Shown here: one piece after another, positions 45,801-53,792 of the stretch
Layout of the letters: every line of letters starts with the position of its first letter
Position numbering within the stretch: the first letter of the stretch is position 1
Origin: Duganella sp. BuS-21
Lineage (GTDB): Bacteria > Pseudomonadota > Gammaproteobacteria > Burkholderiales > Burkholderiaceae_D
Direction of reading: 5' to 3'
DNA: 64,000 bases
Assembly: GCA_041874725.1 (NCBI GenBank)
Contig: CP097466.1
Coordinates: 2,294,001 to 2,358,000, forward strand
Made by a program: the position numbers and the translations under genes
Notes under the pieces: generated by a model
What the model was told of the DNA's origin: nothing
Seen by the model: only the letters and a program-made list of their open reading frames with translations
Databases searched by the model: none

Positions 45801-46418
45801 ATGACCGATACGATCAAAATCCTGCTGGTAGACGACCATCCCCTGGTGCGCGACGGCCTGCGCGCCCGGCTTGAAGCCATGCCGCAATTCGAGGTGGTGG
45901 CCGAAGCCGGCGGCGCGGCCGAGGCGCTGGAACAGGTGGCCCGCTGCCGCGTCGACCTGGTGCTGATGGATATTAATATGCGCGGCACCAACGGCATCGA
46001 GGCCACCGCGCTGTTCAAGCAAGCCTTCCCGCAGATCGCCGTGCTGATCCTGTCGATGCACGACAAGGTGGAATACGTCTCGCAGGCGATCCAGGCCGGC
46101 GCGCGCGGCTATGTGCTCAAGGACGCGCCCGGCAAGGACATCGTGGTGGCCATCGAGACCGTGATGTCCGGCGGCATCTACTACAGCGCCGCGCTGGCCC
46201 GTCAACTGGCCCAGCCGCAGAACCAGGACAACCAGCTCACCACCCGCGAGCACGAGGTGCTGCGCCACATCGCCAACGGCGAATCGAACAAGCAAATCGC
46301 CCGCGCCCTGGACCTCAGCGTGCGCACGGTGGAAACCCACCGGCTCAACATCAAGCGCAAGCTCGGCATCGAAGGGCAGGCTGAATTGATCCGCTTCGCG
46401 GTGCAAAATGCAAGATGA
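45801..46418 (+). CDS. LuxR/NarL-family response regulator
   Basis: 205 residues. The receiver has Asp57 in DLVLMDINMRGTNG and Lys near 107. The C-terminal helix-turn-helix is LTTREHEVLRHIANGESNKQ followed by LDLSVRTVETHRLNI. Partner of the preceding kinase. The divergent cstA-ybdD operon is the best candidate target. Confidence 0.95.
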   Translation: MTDTIKILLVDDHPLVRDGLRARLEAMPQFEVVAEAGGAAEALEQVARCRVDLVLMDINMRGTNGIEATALFKQAFPQIAVLILSMHDKVEYVSQAIQAGARGYVLKDAPGKDIVVAIETVMSGGIYYSAALARQLAQPQNQDNQLTTREHEVLRHIANGESNKQIARALDLSVRTVETHRLNIKRKLGIEGQAELIRFAVQNAR

Positions 46419-46671
46419 GAACGCTACCAAAGCTGGACCTGTCGGAAAATACCGACGCTTGCTACTAATACCATTGAGCAAAATTTAACAGTGCGTGTTT
46501 GCACGGCAATATCTGCTATATTTCTGCTCCGACCGCAGATTATTGCAATTGTGCAAAAGAAAAACGTTTCGCGCGCCGTCGATTGGTCCTCTACTGGTAT
46601 CTTTATGGTAATTGGTTGCCTTAAGTCAAGTGTTGGTCTAAGATGGCGCGCATAACCTCGATGAGATATTG

Positions 46672-47840
46672 ATGTCTGCGCCTGAAATCAGCCCGTTTCC
46701 ACTGGTGGAATTACAAGCAGTATCCAACGCTCACAACGAGTGGGTGGCACTGACTTTGAGCTATCGCCCGCCAGCGGCGACCCCTTCCAGGCAGCGTTGA
46801 CGCTCTTGAAAACGCCGGACGTGTTTGCCGCGTTGGCGCCCATGGATTGCATCCTCCCCGTTCCCCAACCGCAGCTGCTGGAGCAATCGCAGCTGGAGTC
46901 GCTGCCGGCCAACCGCATCGTCCTGCGGGTGCCGGCCGCCGCCTGCGCCGACGTCGCCGTCCAGAAAAAACTCGCCGGCTATGCCGACGCCGGCTACCGC
47001 ATCATGCTCGACGGCGTGGCCGAAGGCTCGGGCGCCACCATGTGTGGCGCCCGCGCGCTGATGGTGGACGCCTCGCTGAGCTTGCCGCCGGTGCTGGCGC
47101 TGGTGGCCCAGCCGGGGCCGCACCTGGCCACCGGCATGCATAGCGAAGCGCGCATCGCCGAATGCGCCAAGGCCGGCTTTAGCTGGTTCGCCGGCCACTT
47201 CGCCCTGCATCCCGACCCCGACTCCACCCAGGGCGACGGCACCTCGCGCAAGCGCCTGCTGGCGCTGCTCGGCCTGCTGGCGCGCGACGCCGACTCGCGC
47301 GAGCTTGAAGTGCTGCTCAAGCAAGATCCGGCGCTGGCCTACCACTTACTGAAACTGGTCAACTCGGCCGCCTTCGCGCTCAGTTCGCCGATCCACAGCT
47401 TCGGCCAGGCCATTAACGTGCTCGGCCGGCGCCAGCTGCAACGCTGGCTGCAACTGCTGCTGTACGCACGCCAGCAGGACGACGGCCTGGCCAATCCGCT
47501 GCTGCCGCTGGCGGCTGTGCGCGCCTCGTTGATGGAAGGGCTGGCCAAGGCCCAGGGCTGGGACCGCGACCAGCAGGACATGGCCTTCGTGGCCGGTGTG
47601 TTCTCGCTGCTGGACGTGCTGCTGGCCATGCCGATGACTGAAATCGTCGCCGCCCTCAGTCTCGACCTGGATGTGGTGATGGCGCTGCTGGACCGCGCCG
47701 GCCCGCTGGGCGACCTGCTCACGCTGGTGGAACAGCATGACAGCGTCGTCCTCGAGCAGGCCGGCATTTCCCACGAAGTCTACTGGGAGGCGCAACTGCA
47801 GGCTTACCACTGGGCGATCCAGGTGAGCAGGAATATCTAA
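46672..47840 (+). CDS. HDOD-domain protein, apparently frameshifted near its start
   Basis: The main frame (46740-47840) encodes an HDOD signalling protein: DCILPVPQPQLLEQSQLE, then an HDOD core with LLKQDPALAYHLLKLVNSAA and FGQAINVLGRRQLQRWLQLL, about 180-366. The expected N-terminus (FPLVELQAVSNAHNEWVALT) is in another frame starting at the ATG at 46672. The two frames join if one base is restored around 46768-46770 (YRP-ASGDPFQAAL). Either a one-base deletion has damaged the gene, or the protein starts at a GTG at 46740. The 253-nt region before 46672 shows nothing identifiable. Confidence 0.75.
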
Positions 47841-47843
47841 ACG

Positions 47844-49928
47844 ATGCTCGCGCAACCCGTCTCCGATTTCCTGACCAACAGCGCGGCCTTATGCGACGCG
47901 GTGCTGCGGCTGCGCGGCTCCGCCCTGGCCGAGGAACTCGGGCGCATCGTGCGGGCCGTGCTCGACACCCCGCTGGGCGAATACATCCCGGCCGACTCGT
48001 TCTCGATGCTGCTGCACCCGCCGGTGGAACCGGTGCTGGCGGCCAACGACGACGCCGTGCCGACGCTGAGCCAGGACATCAGCTTCGACGGCCACCTGTT
48101 CGGCCGCTTCGTGGTGTCCGGCCGCGCCCACTACAGCGAGCTGGACCGCCAACACCTGGCCAGCCTGGCCAGCCTCGCGGCCAGCGTGCTGCAGGTACAC
48201 TCGGTAGCGCAGCGCACCACCCACGCCTACGTGCAGGTGGAAGCCAAGCTGCAGCACCAGGCGCAGATCCTCGACCAGATCCACGAATCCGTGCTGACCA
48301 TGGACATGAACGGCTTCATCATCAGCTGGAACAAGGGCGCGGAGCGTCTGTTCGGCTACACCGCCGTGGAAGCGGTCGGCCGCAACATCCTGTTCCTCTA
48401 CGATGACGAAGACATCGGCTTCCACGACGCCTTCCTGGAGCAGGGCGGGCGGCTGATGGAAGTGCGGCGCAAAAAGAAAAGCGGCGAAGTATTCTGGGCC
48501 AGCCTGTCGCTGTCGGCGCTGTGCGACATCAACAACCGCTCGGTGGGCCTGATCGCCTACCTGACCGACATCACCGAGCGCAAGATGGCGGAGGAGCGCA
48601 TCCACCACCTGGCCTATTACGACGCCCTGACGGGCCTGCCCAACCGCACGCTGCTGACCAAGCTGGTCGACCAGGCGTTGATGGTCGCGCAGCGCAACAA
48701 GGCGCACGGCTGCGTGTTGTTCATCGACCTCAACCGCTTCAAGCTCATCAACGACACGCTGGGTCGCAAGATCGGCGACGAATTGCTGGTGGAGGTAGCG
48801 CGCCGCTTCCGCACCGTGCTGCGCGACCAGGACCTGGTGGCGCGGTTGGGCGGCGACGAATTCGCGATCGGCCTGTTCGACATCGGCCAGCACTTCGAAG
48901 CCAGCATGGTGGCGCAAAAGCTGCTGGCCACCTTGGCCGCGCCTATCCTGATCGACGGCCACGACCTGCGCGTGGGCGGCAGCATCGGCATCAGCGTCTA
49001 CCCGCAGGACGGCGGCGACGCCGAAACGTTGCTGCGGCTGGCCGACATCGCCATGTACCGCGCCAAGCAGGAAGGCAGCGCGGACGGCGACCACGTGGCG
49101 TTCTACAGCCAGGACATGAACCAGGGCATGCAGGAACGCATGCGCATCGAAACCGGCCTGCGCCACGCGCTGGGCAACGGCGAGTTACTGCTGCACTATC
49201 AGCCCAAGTACGCCATCGCGGACGGCAAGATCATCGGCGCCGAAGCGCTGGTGCGCTGGCGCCATCCCGAGCGCGGCCTGGTGCCGCCGTCGGAATTCAT
49301 CCCGCTGGCCGAGGCCACCGGGCTGGTGGTGCAAGTCGGCGAATGGGTGCTGGAAGCGGCGTGCGCGCAGGCGCAAGTGTGGAAAGACGCCGGACTGCCG
49401 CCGATCCGGTTGGCGGTCAACGTCTCCGCGCGCGAATTCACGGCGGCCTTGCCGGGGCGTGTCAGCGACACCTTGCGGCGTTATGGGCTGGAACCATCGT
49501 GGCTGGAGTTGGAAATCACCGAAAGCACGCTGATGCACAACATCGACCGCGTGATCGGCATCATGGACCGGATCACGGCCATGGGCGTGACCTTGTCGCT
49601 GGACGATTTCGGCACCGGCTACTCATCGCTGTCGTATCTGAAGCGCTTCCCGATCGACACGCTCAAGATCGACCGCTCGTTCACCATCGGCATCCCCGGC
49701 GACACGAACGACTGCGCGATCGCCAACACCATCATCAGCATCGCCCAGCAGCTCAAGCACAAAGTGATTGCCGAGGGCGTGGAAACGGTGGAGCAGCTGG
49801 CCTTCCTGAAGAACTCCGGCTGCAACGAAGTGCAGGGCTATCTGTTCTCCAAGCCGCTGGAAGCGGACGCGTTCGAACGCGCGCTGCGGGAAAACTGGGC
49901 GCCGGGCAGGGCCAGTCGGGCGGCTTAA
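47844..49928 (+). CDS. GAF/PAS-GGDEF-EAL cyclic-di-GMP enzyme
   Basis: 694 residues. The N-terminal roughly 130 residues are of GAF-like composition. A PAS domain (about 140-250) contains MDMNGFIISWNKGAERLFGY. GGDEF (about 255-415) has intact RLGGDEFAIG; EAL (about 430-685) has intact GAEALVRWRHP, EITESTLM, DDFGTGYSS and VIAEGVETV. No membrane helix. It starts 3 nt after the HDOD gene, so the two signalling proteins are co-expressed. Confidence 0.94.
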   Translation: MLAQPVSDFLTNSAALCDAVLRLRGSALAEELGRIVRAVLDTPLGEYIPADSFSMLLHPPVEPVLAANDDAVPTLSQDISFDGHLFGRFVVSGRAHYSELDRQHLASLASLAASVLQVHSVAQRTTHAYVQVEAKLQHQAQILDQIHESVLTMDMNGFIISWNKGAERLFGYTAVEAVGRNILFLYDDEDIGFHDAFLEQGGRLMEVRRKKKSGEVFWASLSLSALCDINNRSVGLIAYLTDITERKMAEERIHHLAYYDALTGLPNRTLLTKLVDQALMVAQRNKAHGCVLFIDLNRFKLINDTLGRKIGDELLVEVARRFRTVLRDQDLVARLGGDEFAIGLFDIGQHFEASMVAQKLLATLAAPILIDGHDLRVGGSIGISVYPQDGGDAETLLRLADIAMYRAKQEGSADGDHVAFYSQDMNQGMQERMRIETGLRHALGNGELLLHYQPKYAIADGKIIGAEALVRWRHPERGLVPPSEFIPLAEATGLVVQVGEWVLEAACAQAQVWKDAGLPPIRLAVNVSAREFTAALPGRVSDTLRRYGLEPSWLELEITESTLMHNIDRVIGIMDRITAMGVTLSLDDFGTGYSSLSYLKRFPIDTLKIDRSFTIGIPGDTNDCAIANTIISIAQQLKHKVIAEGVETVEQLAFLKNSGCNEVQGYLFSKPLEADAFERALRENWAPGRASRAA

Positions 49929-49979
49929 GAGGGCAGAGGTGGTTTTGGTGCGGGAAATCTGTATAATGCTGCACACTTA

Positions 49980-50069
49980 GGAAGCGTGGCCGAGTGGTTG
50001 AAGGCAGCAGTCTTGAAAACTGCCGACGGTGTGAGCCGTTCGTGAGTTCGAATCTCACCGCTTCCGCCA
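49980..50069 (+). tRNA. tRNA-Ser (TGA)
   Basis: A 90-nt class II tRNA with long variable arm and encoded CCA: GGAAGCG acceptor, anticodon loop CTTGAAA (anticodon TGA), T-loop GTTCGAATC. TATAAT at 49962-49967 lies 12 nt upstream. Its 3' 58 nt (50012-50069) are repeated at 51174 and 53707, marking it as the attachment site of two islands. Confidence 0.97.
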
Positions 50070-50127
50070 GGAAACAAATAAAAAACCGCCCATGAGGCGG
50101 TTTTTTATTTGTTTCCTGGCGGAAGCG
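50059..50127 (+). terminator. Giant palindrome containing the tRNA-Ser 3' end and its terminator
   Basis: A perfect 32-bp stem (50059-50090 with 50096-50127) around the 5-nt loop CATGA. The inner part (AAAAAACCGCC/GGCGGTTTTTT) is an ordinary terminator. The outer part is an inverted copy of the last 11 tRNA bases plus trailer. Confidence 0.9.
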
Positions 50128-50270
50128 AGCAAGGCCCCTGCGGGCCTTGCGTGTGAGATTCGAAGGGCATGGCCCTACCGGGCCATCCCGCCCCGAATCG
50201 CCCAACTGCTGGGCGCCAAGCGCCCAGCCTCGCGCGCCGAGGGCGCGCGTTTTGCATCTAATCATCCGTC

Positions 50271-50359
50271 TGTGGCTTAGGCCACAATGTGTCTTGTCGC
50301 CTTGAGATTTGTCAAACGATGCCTTTGCGTGTCCGAATGACAGAGCTGACCCCGTAGTC
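50271..50359. repeat. ~88-bp repeat R1, copy a
   Basis: GTGGCTTAGGCCACAATGTG through TGTCCGAATGACAGAGCTGA and CCCCGTAGTC. Further copies at 51581-51668 and 51730-51818. It ends at the junction with the IS3 fragment. Confidence 0.85.
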
Positions 50360-50360
50360 C

Positions 50361-50750
50361 GAGCAACTGGGCGTGGCGCCGTCATTCAGCCGGCCACGTG
50401 TGAGCAACGACAACGCCTACGCAGAGTCGCTGTTCAGGACATGTAAATACCGTCCGGACTACCCGAGCAAGCCGTTCGGGAAGCTGGCAGAAGCACAGCA
50501 ATGGACGCAAAAATTCACTCGCTGGTACAACCAGGAACATAAGCACAGCGGCCTGAAATTTGTGACGCCGGAACAGCGTCACAGTGGTCGCGACAAGACG
50601 ATTTTGGAACATCGCGATCAAGTCTATCGTGAGGCAAAATACCGCAATCCTCGGCGCTGGTCACAGGGTACGAGAAATTGGAAACTGGACGATCAGGTCT
50701 GGTTGAATCCGGAACGGATTCGGCCGGAAGCACTACAGCAAGCGGCTTGA
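50361..50750 (+). pseudogene. Truncated IS3-family transposase (C-terminal integrase part)
   Basis: About 129 residues of the DDE integrase domain of IS3-type OrfB: LGVAPSFSRPRVSNDNAYAE, SLFRTCKYRPDYPSKPFG and FTRWYNQEHKHSGLKFVTPE with the terminal catalytic glutamate region. The N-terminal part and OrfA are missing; the frame is preceded by a stop in the R1 repeat. No inverted repeats were recognised. An IS remnant inside island 1. Confidence 0.85.
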
Positions 50751-50793
50751 GATGACGCGACAACTACGTTGACAAACACCGAGGACGGGAGAT

Positions 50794-51003
50794 ATGGAAA
50801 AGCAGATTGCAGCTGAACTGATGGAGGAAATACTGAAGTTGAGCGCTCAAGTCAACGTCATTGCCTCGAAAATTGAAGGTATCACCCCGGACGCTGATCG
50901 CATGGAGATGCGGCGCAACATTGCAACTCTGATGGGAAACTGCGACGAGCATTTATATCGTCCGATATTGCGACAATATCCTGAATTAGAGCCGCATTGG
51001 TAA
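50794..51003 (+). CDS. Small helical protein of unknown function
   Basis: 69 residues with GGGAG ribosome site. Predominantly helical and acidic (MEKQIAAELMEEILKLSAQ), ending LRQYPELEPHW. No recognised family. Only gene-like cargo of island 1 apart from the IS fragment. Confidence 0.55.
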   Translation: MEKQIAAELMEEILKLSAQVNVIASKIEGITPDADRMEMRRNIATLMGNCDEHLYRPILRQYPELEPHW

Positions 51004-51042
51004 ATTATCGGAAGCGTGGGCACGTGGGGTACATGCGTTTTT

Positions 51043-51173
51043 CCCCTGTTAAAATCGGTTCCGCAACCTCTTAACAATCGTAGCAAAATCAATACGTTAC
51101 AACAGCGTTTTGTAGATATGTTGCGGAACCAAAAAATTCATAAGCCCTTGATTCTTTTAACATAGTGTGGAGA
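51043..51173. repeat. Conserved island end, copy 1
   Basis: About 130 bp shared with 53578-53706. It contains an 11-bp perfect inverted repeat GGTTCCGCAAC (51057-51067) / GTTGCGGAACC (51120-51130) and ends ATAGTGTGGAGA at the att core. On the minus strand it encodes a lipoprotein-leader-like segment ending GCGTDFNRG. Confidence 0.75.
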
Positions 51174-51231
51174 CTTGAAAACTGCCGACGGTGTGAGCCG
51201 TTCGTGAGTTCGAATCTCACCGCTTCCGCCA
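51174..51231 (+). other. Attachment-site repeat: 58-nt copy of the tRNA-Ser 3' end (att2)
   Basis: It matches 50012-50069 of the tRNA from the anticodon loop to CCA. It is not a functional tRNA because the 5' half is absent. The homology continues into the terminator trailer to 51259. Confidence 0.9.
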
Positions 51232-51259
51232 GGAAACAAATAAGAAACCGCCTATGAGG

Positions 51260-51393
51260 TAATGCCGTTAAGTTAAGCTGAAAATAGGCTTCGTCATTCC
51301 CGCGAATGCGGGAATCCATGAGGCGCATGCCCGGCTAACTCAGCATGGATCCCGGCTTTCGCCGGGACGACATCGCTTAACTTAACGGCATTA
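51260..51393. mobile_element. 134-bp palindromic MITE-like element, copy 2
   Basis: Sequence matches copy 1 at 41830 base for base as read. It is inserted in the terminator hairpin that follows att2, flanked by CCGCCTATGAGG (51248-51259) and CCGCCCATGAGG (51394-51405), a 12-bp duplication with one mismatch. Confidence 0.92.
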
Positions 51394-51580
51394 CCGCCCA
51401 TGAGGCGGTTTTTTATTTGTTTCCTGGCGGAAGCGAGCAAGGCCCCTGCGGGCCTTGCGTGTGAGATTCGAAGGGCATGGCCCTACCGGGCCATCCCGCC
51501 CCTCGGCGCCCAACTGCTGGGCGCCAAGCGCCCAGAAGTTGGGCGCCGAGGGCGCGCGTTTTGCACCTAATCATCCGTCT

Positions 51581-51818
51581 GTGGCTTAGACCACAATCTG
51601 TCTTATCGCCTTGAGATTTGTCAAACGATGCCTTTGCGTGTCCGAATGACAGAGCTGACCCCGTAGTCGGACCCCGTAGTCGGAATGACAGAGCTGACCC
51701 CGTAGTCGGACCCCGTAGTCGCGTAGTCCGTGGCTTAGACCACAATCTGTCTTATCGCGTTGAGATTTGTCAAACGATGCCTTTGCGTGTCCGAATGACA
51801 GAGCTGACCCCGTAGTCC
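51581..51818. repeat. R1 repeat copies b and c with tandem GTAGTC tracts
   Basis: Copies of the 88-bp R1 unit at 51581-51668 and 51730-51818, joined by short repeats of GAATGACAGAGCTGACCCCG, TAGTCGGACCCCGTAGTC. Hairpin-rich duplicated DNA (51406-51580) precedes it, corresponding to 50096-50270. No gene in 51394-52012. Confidence 0.85.
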
Positions 51819-51875
51819 GCGTAGTCCCATAGGTGGATGCGCTGGCCGCTTACGTCCGTAGTCCCGTAGTCCGTG

Positions 51876-51908
51876 AAAAAAAACCGCAAAGAATGCGGTT
51901 TTTTTTCG
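51876..51908. terminator. Bidirectional terminator-like hairpin in island 2
   Basis: AAAAAAAACCGCA pairs with TGCGGTTTTTTTT around a 5-nt loop. T-runs on both strands, so it can end transcription from either side, including the minus-strand cargo genes. Confidence 0.8.
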
Positions 51909-52012
51909 CTTACGCTCTTTAACTGCTGAGGCGTCAACATTCACAAAACATTGCTGTCAATTGCAGCTGCGATCATAACTTCCCGGTGCGTAGACACTTA
52001 TGTTAGCGTCTC

Positions 52013-52363
52013 TCACTCAAAATTGAGAACGCCACTGTACCCTTCAGGCGCTGTTTTTTCCGGCCACCTGGAATCGACCATTGGTTGCGAAGCGCAGTAC
52101 GAATTGGCCACGACTTTACCGGTTTTCGAGCCCCTGCAAGCCCATACCAGCGTACTGCGATGCTTGAATTGATCCCAAACGAATTGATCGTCCAGTAGAG
52201 GCGGCAGTGCTTTTTCATATCCGATTTTAGGGGGAGTTTGCGTAGATGCACTTTCGCTAGACCCCGGCTTCTTATCCAACGCCTTTTCGGTATCTGGTAT
52301 TGTTGGTTGGCCCACGCAAACTGCTGATACCAAGACGAACCCTATTAGTACAAAAAGCTTCAT
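52013..52363 (-). CDS. Small secreted protein of unknown function (peptidase neighbour)
   Basis: 116 residues from the ATG at 52363 with a perfect GGAGGACTT ribosome site. Signal peptide MKLFVLIGFVLVSAVCVG. The mature part contains GYEKALPPLLDDQFVWDQFK and two cysteines (WACRGS, NSYCAS) that may pair in the periplasm. It follows the metallopeptidase ORF by 47 nt on the same strand; a periplasmic inhibitor or immunity role is possible but only inferred. Confidence 0.65.
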   Translation of the reverse strand: MKLFVLIGFVLVSAVCVGQPTIPDTEKALDKKPGSSESASTQTPPKIGYEKALPPLLDDQFVWDQFKHRSTLVWACRGSKTGKVVANSYCASQPMVDSRWPEKTAPEGYSGVLNFE

Positions 52364-52410
52364 AAGTCCTCCAATCAAGACGGAAACATAATAACTGGGT
52401 GCCTTTGTGA

Positions 52411-53124
52411 TCAGTAATGCACCAACTCGTGAACTCCAACGATATGGGCTTCGATAAAGGTCGCGTCGTTGTGTTCTATTGGCGAGGCGGCGATTGGTGC
52501 TGGCTCGTTTTGAGCGAGATAAGTTTCTAAAATCTTGGTATCAAAATCGTTTGGCTCTGATTTTTCCGGGTCCAGAATAATCAGATAACTGGCATCATGC
52601 AAGTTACCTTTGGAATCCATGGAAAAGAAAGACGTAGCATAACCCCAGCCGGTAGGCGCGTTGGGCGGTGGCATTGGGAAACCATTTCCCATACCGGGCG
52701 CGTTAGAACTTCCATCGTAGGTACCCCCGACCTTAGTCCATCCTCCTTTTTCGAAGGTTTTCCACGTTCCATTGTCGGTGTGCTGCGTCGAGTTCTGTAC
52801 TTTTACGTCACTTCCAATAGCGTTGTAATTCGCGCGAACCGGCTCTCCAAGTTCAAGGGCTACACGTGTTTCAAACGCGGTCGCTTGCGCCTCATCATGA
52901 CCGAAGATAACGTGAGCGATTTCATGAGCCAGTCCCATTGCAGGCGATTGGACCCCAAGAACACCTGTGTCCGAAATTACCTGTAACCCTTGATTAGGAT
53001 TCCACATGATCTGCCCTGATCCTGGCATGGCTATCGTAGCTAAGTTCGAGCCAACATACATCGTGTACCCACTAAGATTGACATAAAACATCGCCAGGGT
53101 CGGACTTTTCTGAAGGTATGTCAA
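52411..53124 (-). CDS. HExxH metallopeptidase (M91/NleD-like), upstream part interrupted by TGA
   Basis: 237 residues from a TTG; the same frame stays open to 53229. Zinc site in MGLAHEIAHVIFGHDEAQA, followed by FETRVALELGEPVRANYN, an arrangement like M91 peptidases (type III effector NleD and related effector domains). Further upstream the same frame continues beyond an in-frame TGA (53230-53232) to an ATG at 53337, whose product would start MTWQPSSLHIFLSMLPLVSF. The gene is thus either a nonsense-mutated 308-codon ORF or begins at a non-ATG codon. AT-rich island cargo. Confidence 0.65.
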   Translation of the reverse strand: MTYLQKSPTLAMFYVNLSGYTMYVGSNLATIAMPGSGQIMWNPNQGLQVISDTGVLGVQSPAMGLAHEIAHVIFGHDEAQATAFETRVALELGEPVRANYNAIGSDVKVQNSTQHTDNGTWKTFEKGGWTKVGGTYDGSSNAPGMGNGFPMPPPNAPTGWGYATSFFSMDSKGNLHDASYLIILDPEKSEPNDFDTKILETYLAQNEPAPIAASPIEHNDATFIEAHIVGVHELVHY

Positions 53125-53400
53125 TGTAAGGGTTAGCTGTGATGCATCTGCTGGCTTGATACCGGGTGTCGAAATATACCAATAATCACTTATTATAAGA
53201 CTCCTCCAAATTTCAGCAGTTACTGCTGGTCAAAGTGACTCCGCAGGAATATTGATTATATTGAAAGATATGCTGGCAAAACTCACCAATGGTAACATTG
53301 ATAAAAATATATGAAGGGAGCTAGGCTGCCAAGTCATCTGTATTGCCGGTAAGGTGCACTATGCCATCAACGGTGGGACGGCCACCTTAAAATTCATGCC

Positions 53401-53676
53401 TCATAGCAACCCCGGTTGCTTGTGGCGCCGGAGTGGCGAATTCGGAGTTTTAGTAAGCTTCGGTACTGGGTCGAAGTCTTTGTTGAGCGTTGCATGGGTG
53501 GCATCAATCCCGATGCCCGTAATTGGAGCCTCATTGGTGATTTCAGCGACGTGGGCAAGTGGGCTAAATGAGCTTTCTCTATTAAAATCTGTTCCGCAAC
53601 CTGCCGCCAAACCTAGCAAAATCAATCGGTTACAATAACGTGCTGTGCGTATGTTGCGGAACCAAAAAAGTATCAA
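53401..53676 (-). CDS. Putative small lipoprotein at the island end
   Basis: 91 residues from a TTG. A hydrophobic segment with lipobox (NRLILLGLAAGC) is followed by GTDFNRESSFSPLAHVAEIT and a soluble part with VAEITNEAPITGIGIDATH, ending in a basic HKQPGLL. The lipobox-coding bases belong to the repeat shared by both islands; in island 1 the similar segment reads LILLRLLRGCGTDFNRG and then diverges. The non-ATG start lowers confidence. It may form an operon with the peptidase downstream. Confidence 0.4.
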   Translation of the reverse strand: MILFWFRNIRTARYCNRLILLGLAAGCGTDFNRESSFSPLAHVAEITNEAPITGIGIDATHATLNKDFDPVPKLTKTPNSPLRRHKQPGLL

Positions 53677-53706
53677 GTCATTGATTCGTTTAAGATAGTG
53701 TGGAGA
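53578..53706. repeat. Conserved island end, copy 2
   Basis: Matches 51043-51173. It contains GTTCCGCAAC (53591-53600) / GTTGCGGAAC (53653-53662) and ends ATAGTGTGGAGA next to att3. The remaining 53125-53400 interval holds only the peptidase 5' part discussed with that gene. Confidence 0.75.
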
Positions 53707-53764
53707 CTTGAAAACTGCCGACGGTGTGAGCCGTTCGTGAGTTCGAATCTCACCGCTTCCGCCA
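53707..53764 (+). other. Attachment-site repeat: 58-nt copy of the tRNA-Ser 3' end (att3)
   Basis: Same 58 nt as 50012-50069 and 51174-51231. Followed by trailer GGAAAAAAATAAGAAACCGC similar to att2, then MITE copy 3. Confidence 0.9.
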
Positions 53765-53792
53765 GGAAAAAAATAAGAAACCGCCTATGAGG

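Larger units (their letters stand above)
50012..51231. mobile_element. Small tRNA-Ser genomic island 1 (att to att, remnant)
   Basis: Bounded by the tRNA-Ser 3' half (50012-50069) and a 58-nt direct repeat of it (51174-51231). Contents: palindromes and a GACCCCGTAGTC-bearing repeat, a truncated IS3-type transposase and one small ORF. The last 130 bp before the distal att are shared with island 2. No integrase gene is present. Confidence 0.7.
51174..53764. mobile_element. Small tRNA-Ser genomic island 2 (att to att)
   Basis: Bounded by att2 (51174-51231) and att3 (53707-53764). It carries a MITE, duplicated R1 DNA and three minus-strand ORFs (lipoprotein-like, HExxH peptidase, secreted small protein) whose AT content is visibly higher than the surrounding chromosome. 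No integrase or transposase. Its distal 130 bp repeat those of island 1. Confidence 0.7.

Noticed and set aside
44439..46481. 680-codon open frame antisense to the kinase/regulator pair
   Set aside because: Opposite two clear genes; no ribosome site or recognisable domain.
51174..51231. Second and third tRNA-Ser genes at 51174 and 53707
   Set aside because: Only the 3' 58 nt are present; acceptor 5' strand, D-arm and half of the anticodon stem are missing, so these are att repeats.
51089..51328. Peptides containing AEAVRFELTNGSHRRQFS on the minus strand (also near 49.8 and 53.7 kb)
   Set aside because: Conceptual translation of the reverse strand of the tRNA-Ser 3' end; a well-known annotation artefact.
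51581..51818. CRISPR array
   Set aside because: Repeat units are long, irregular and few, without uniform spacers; no cas genes in the window.
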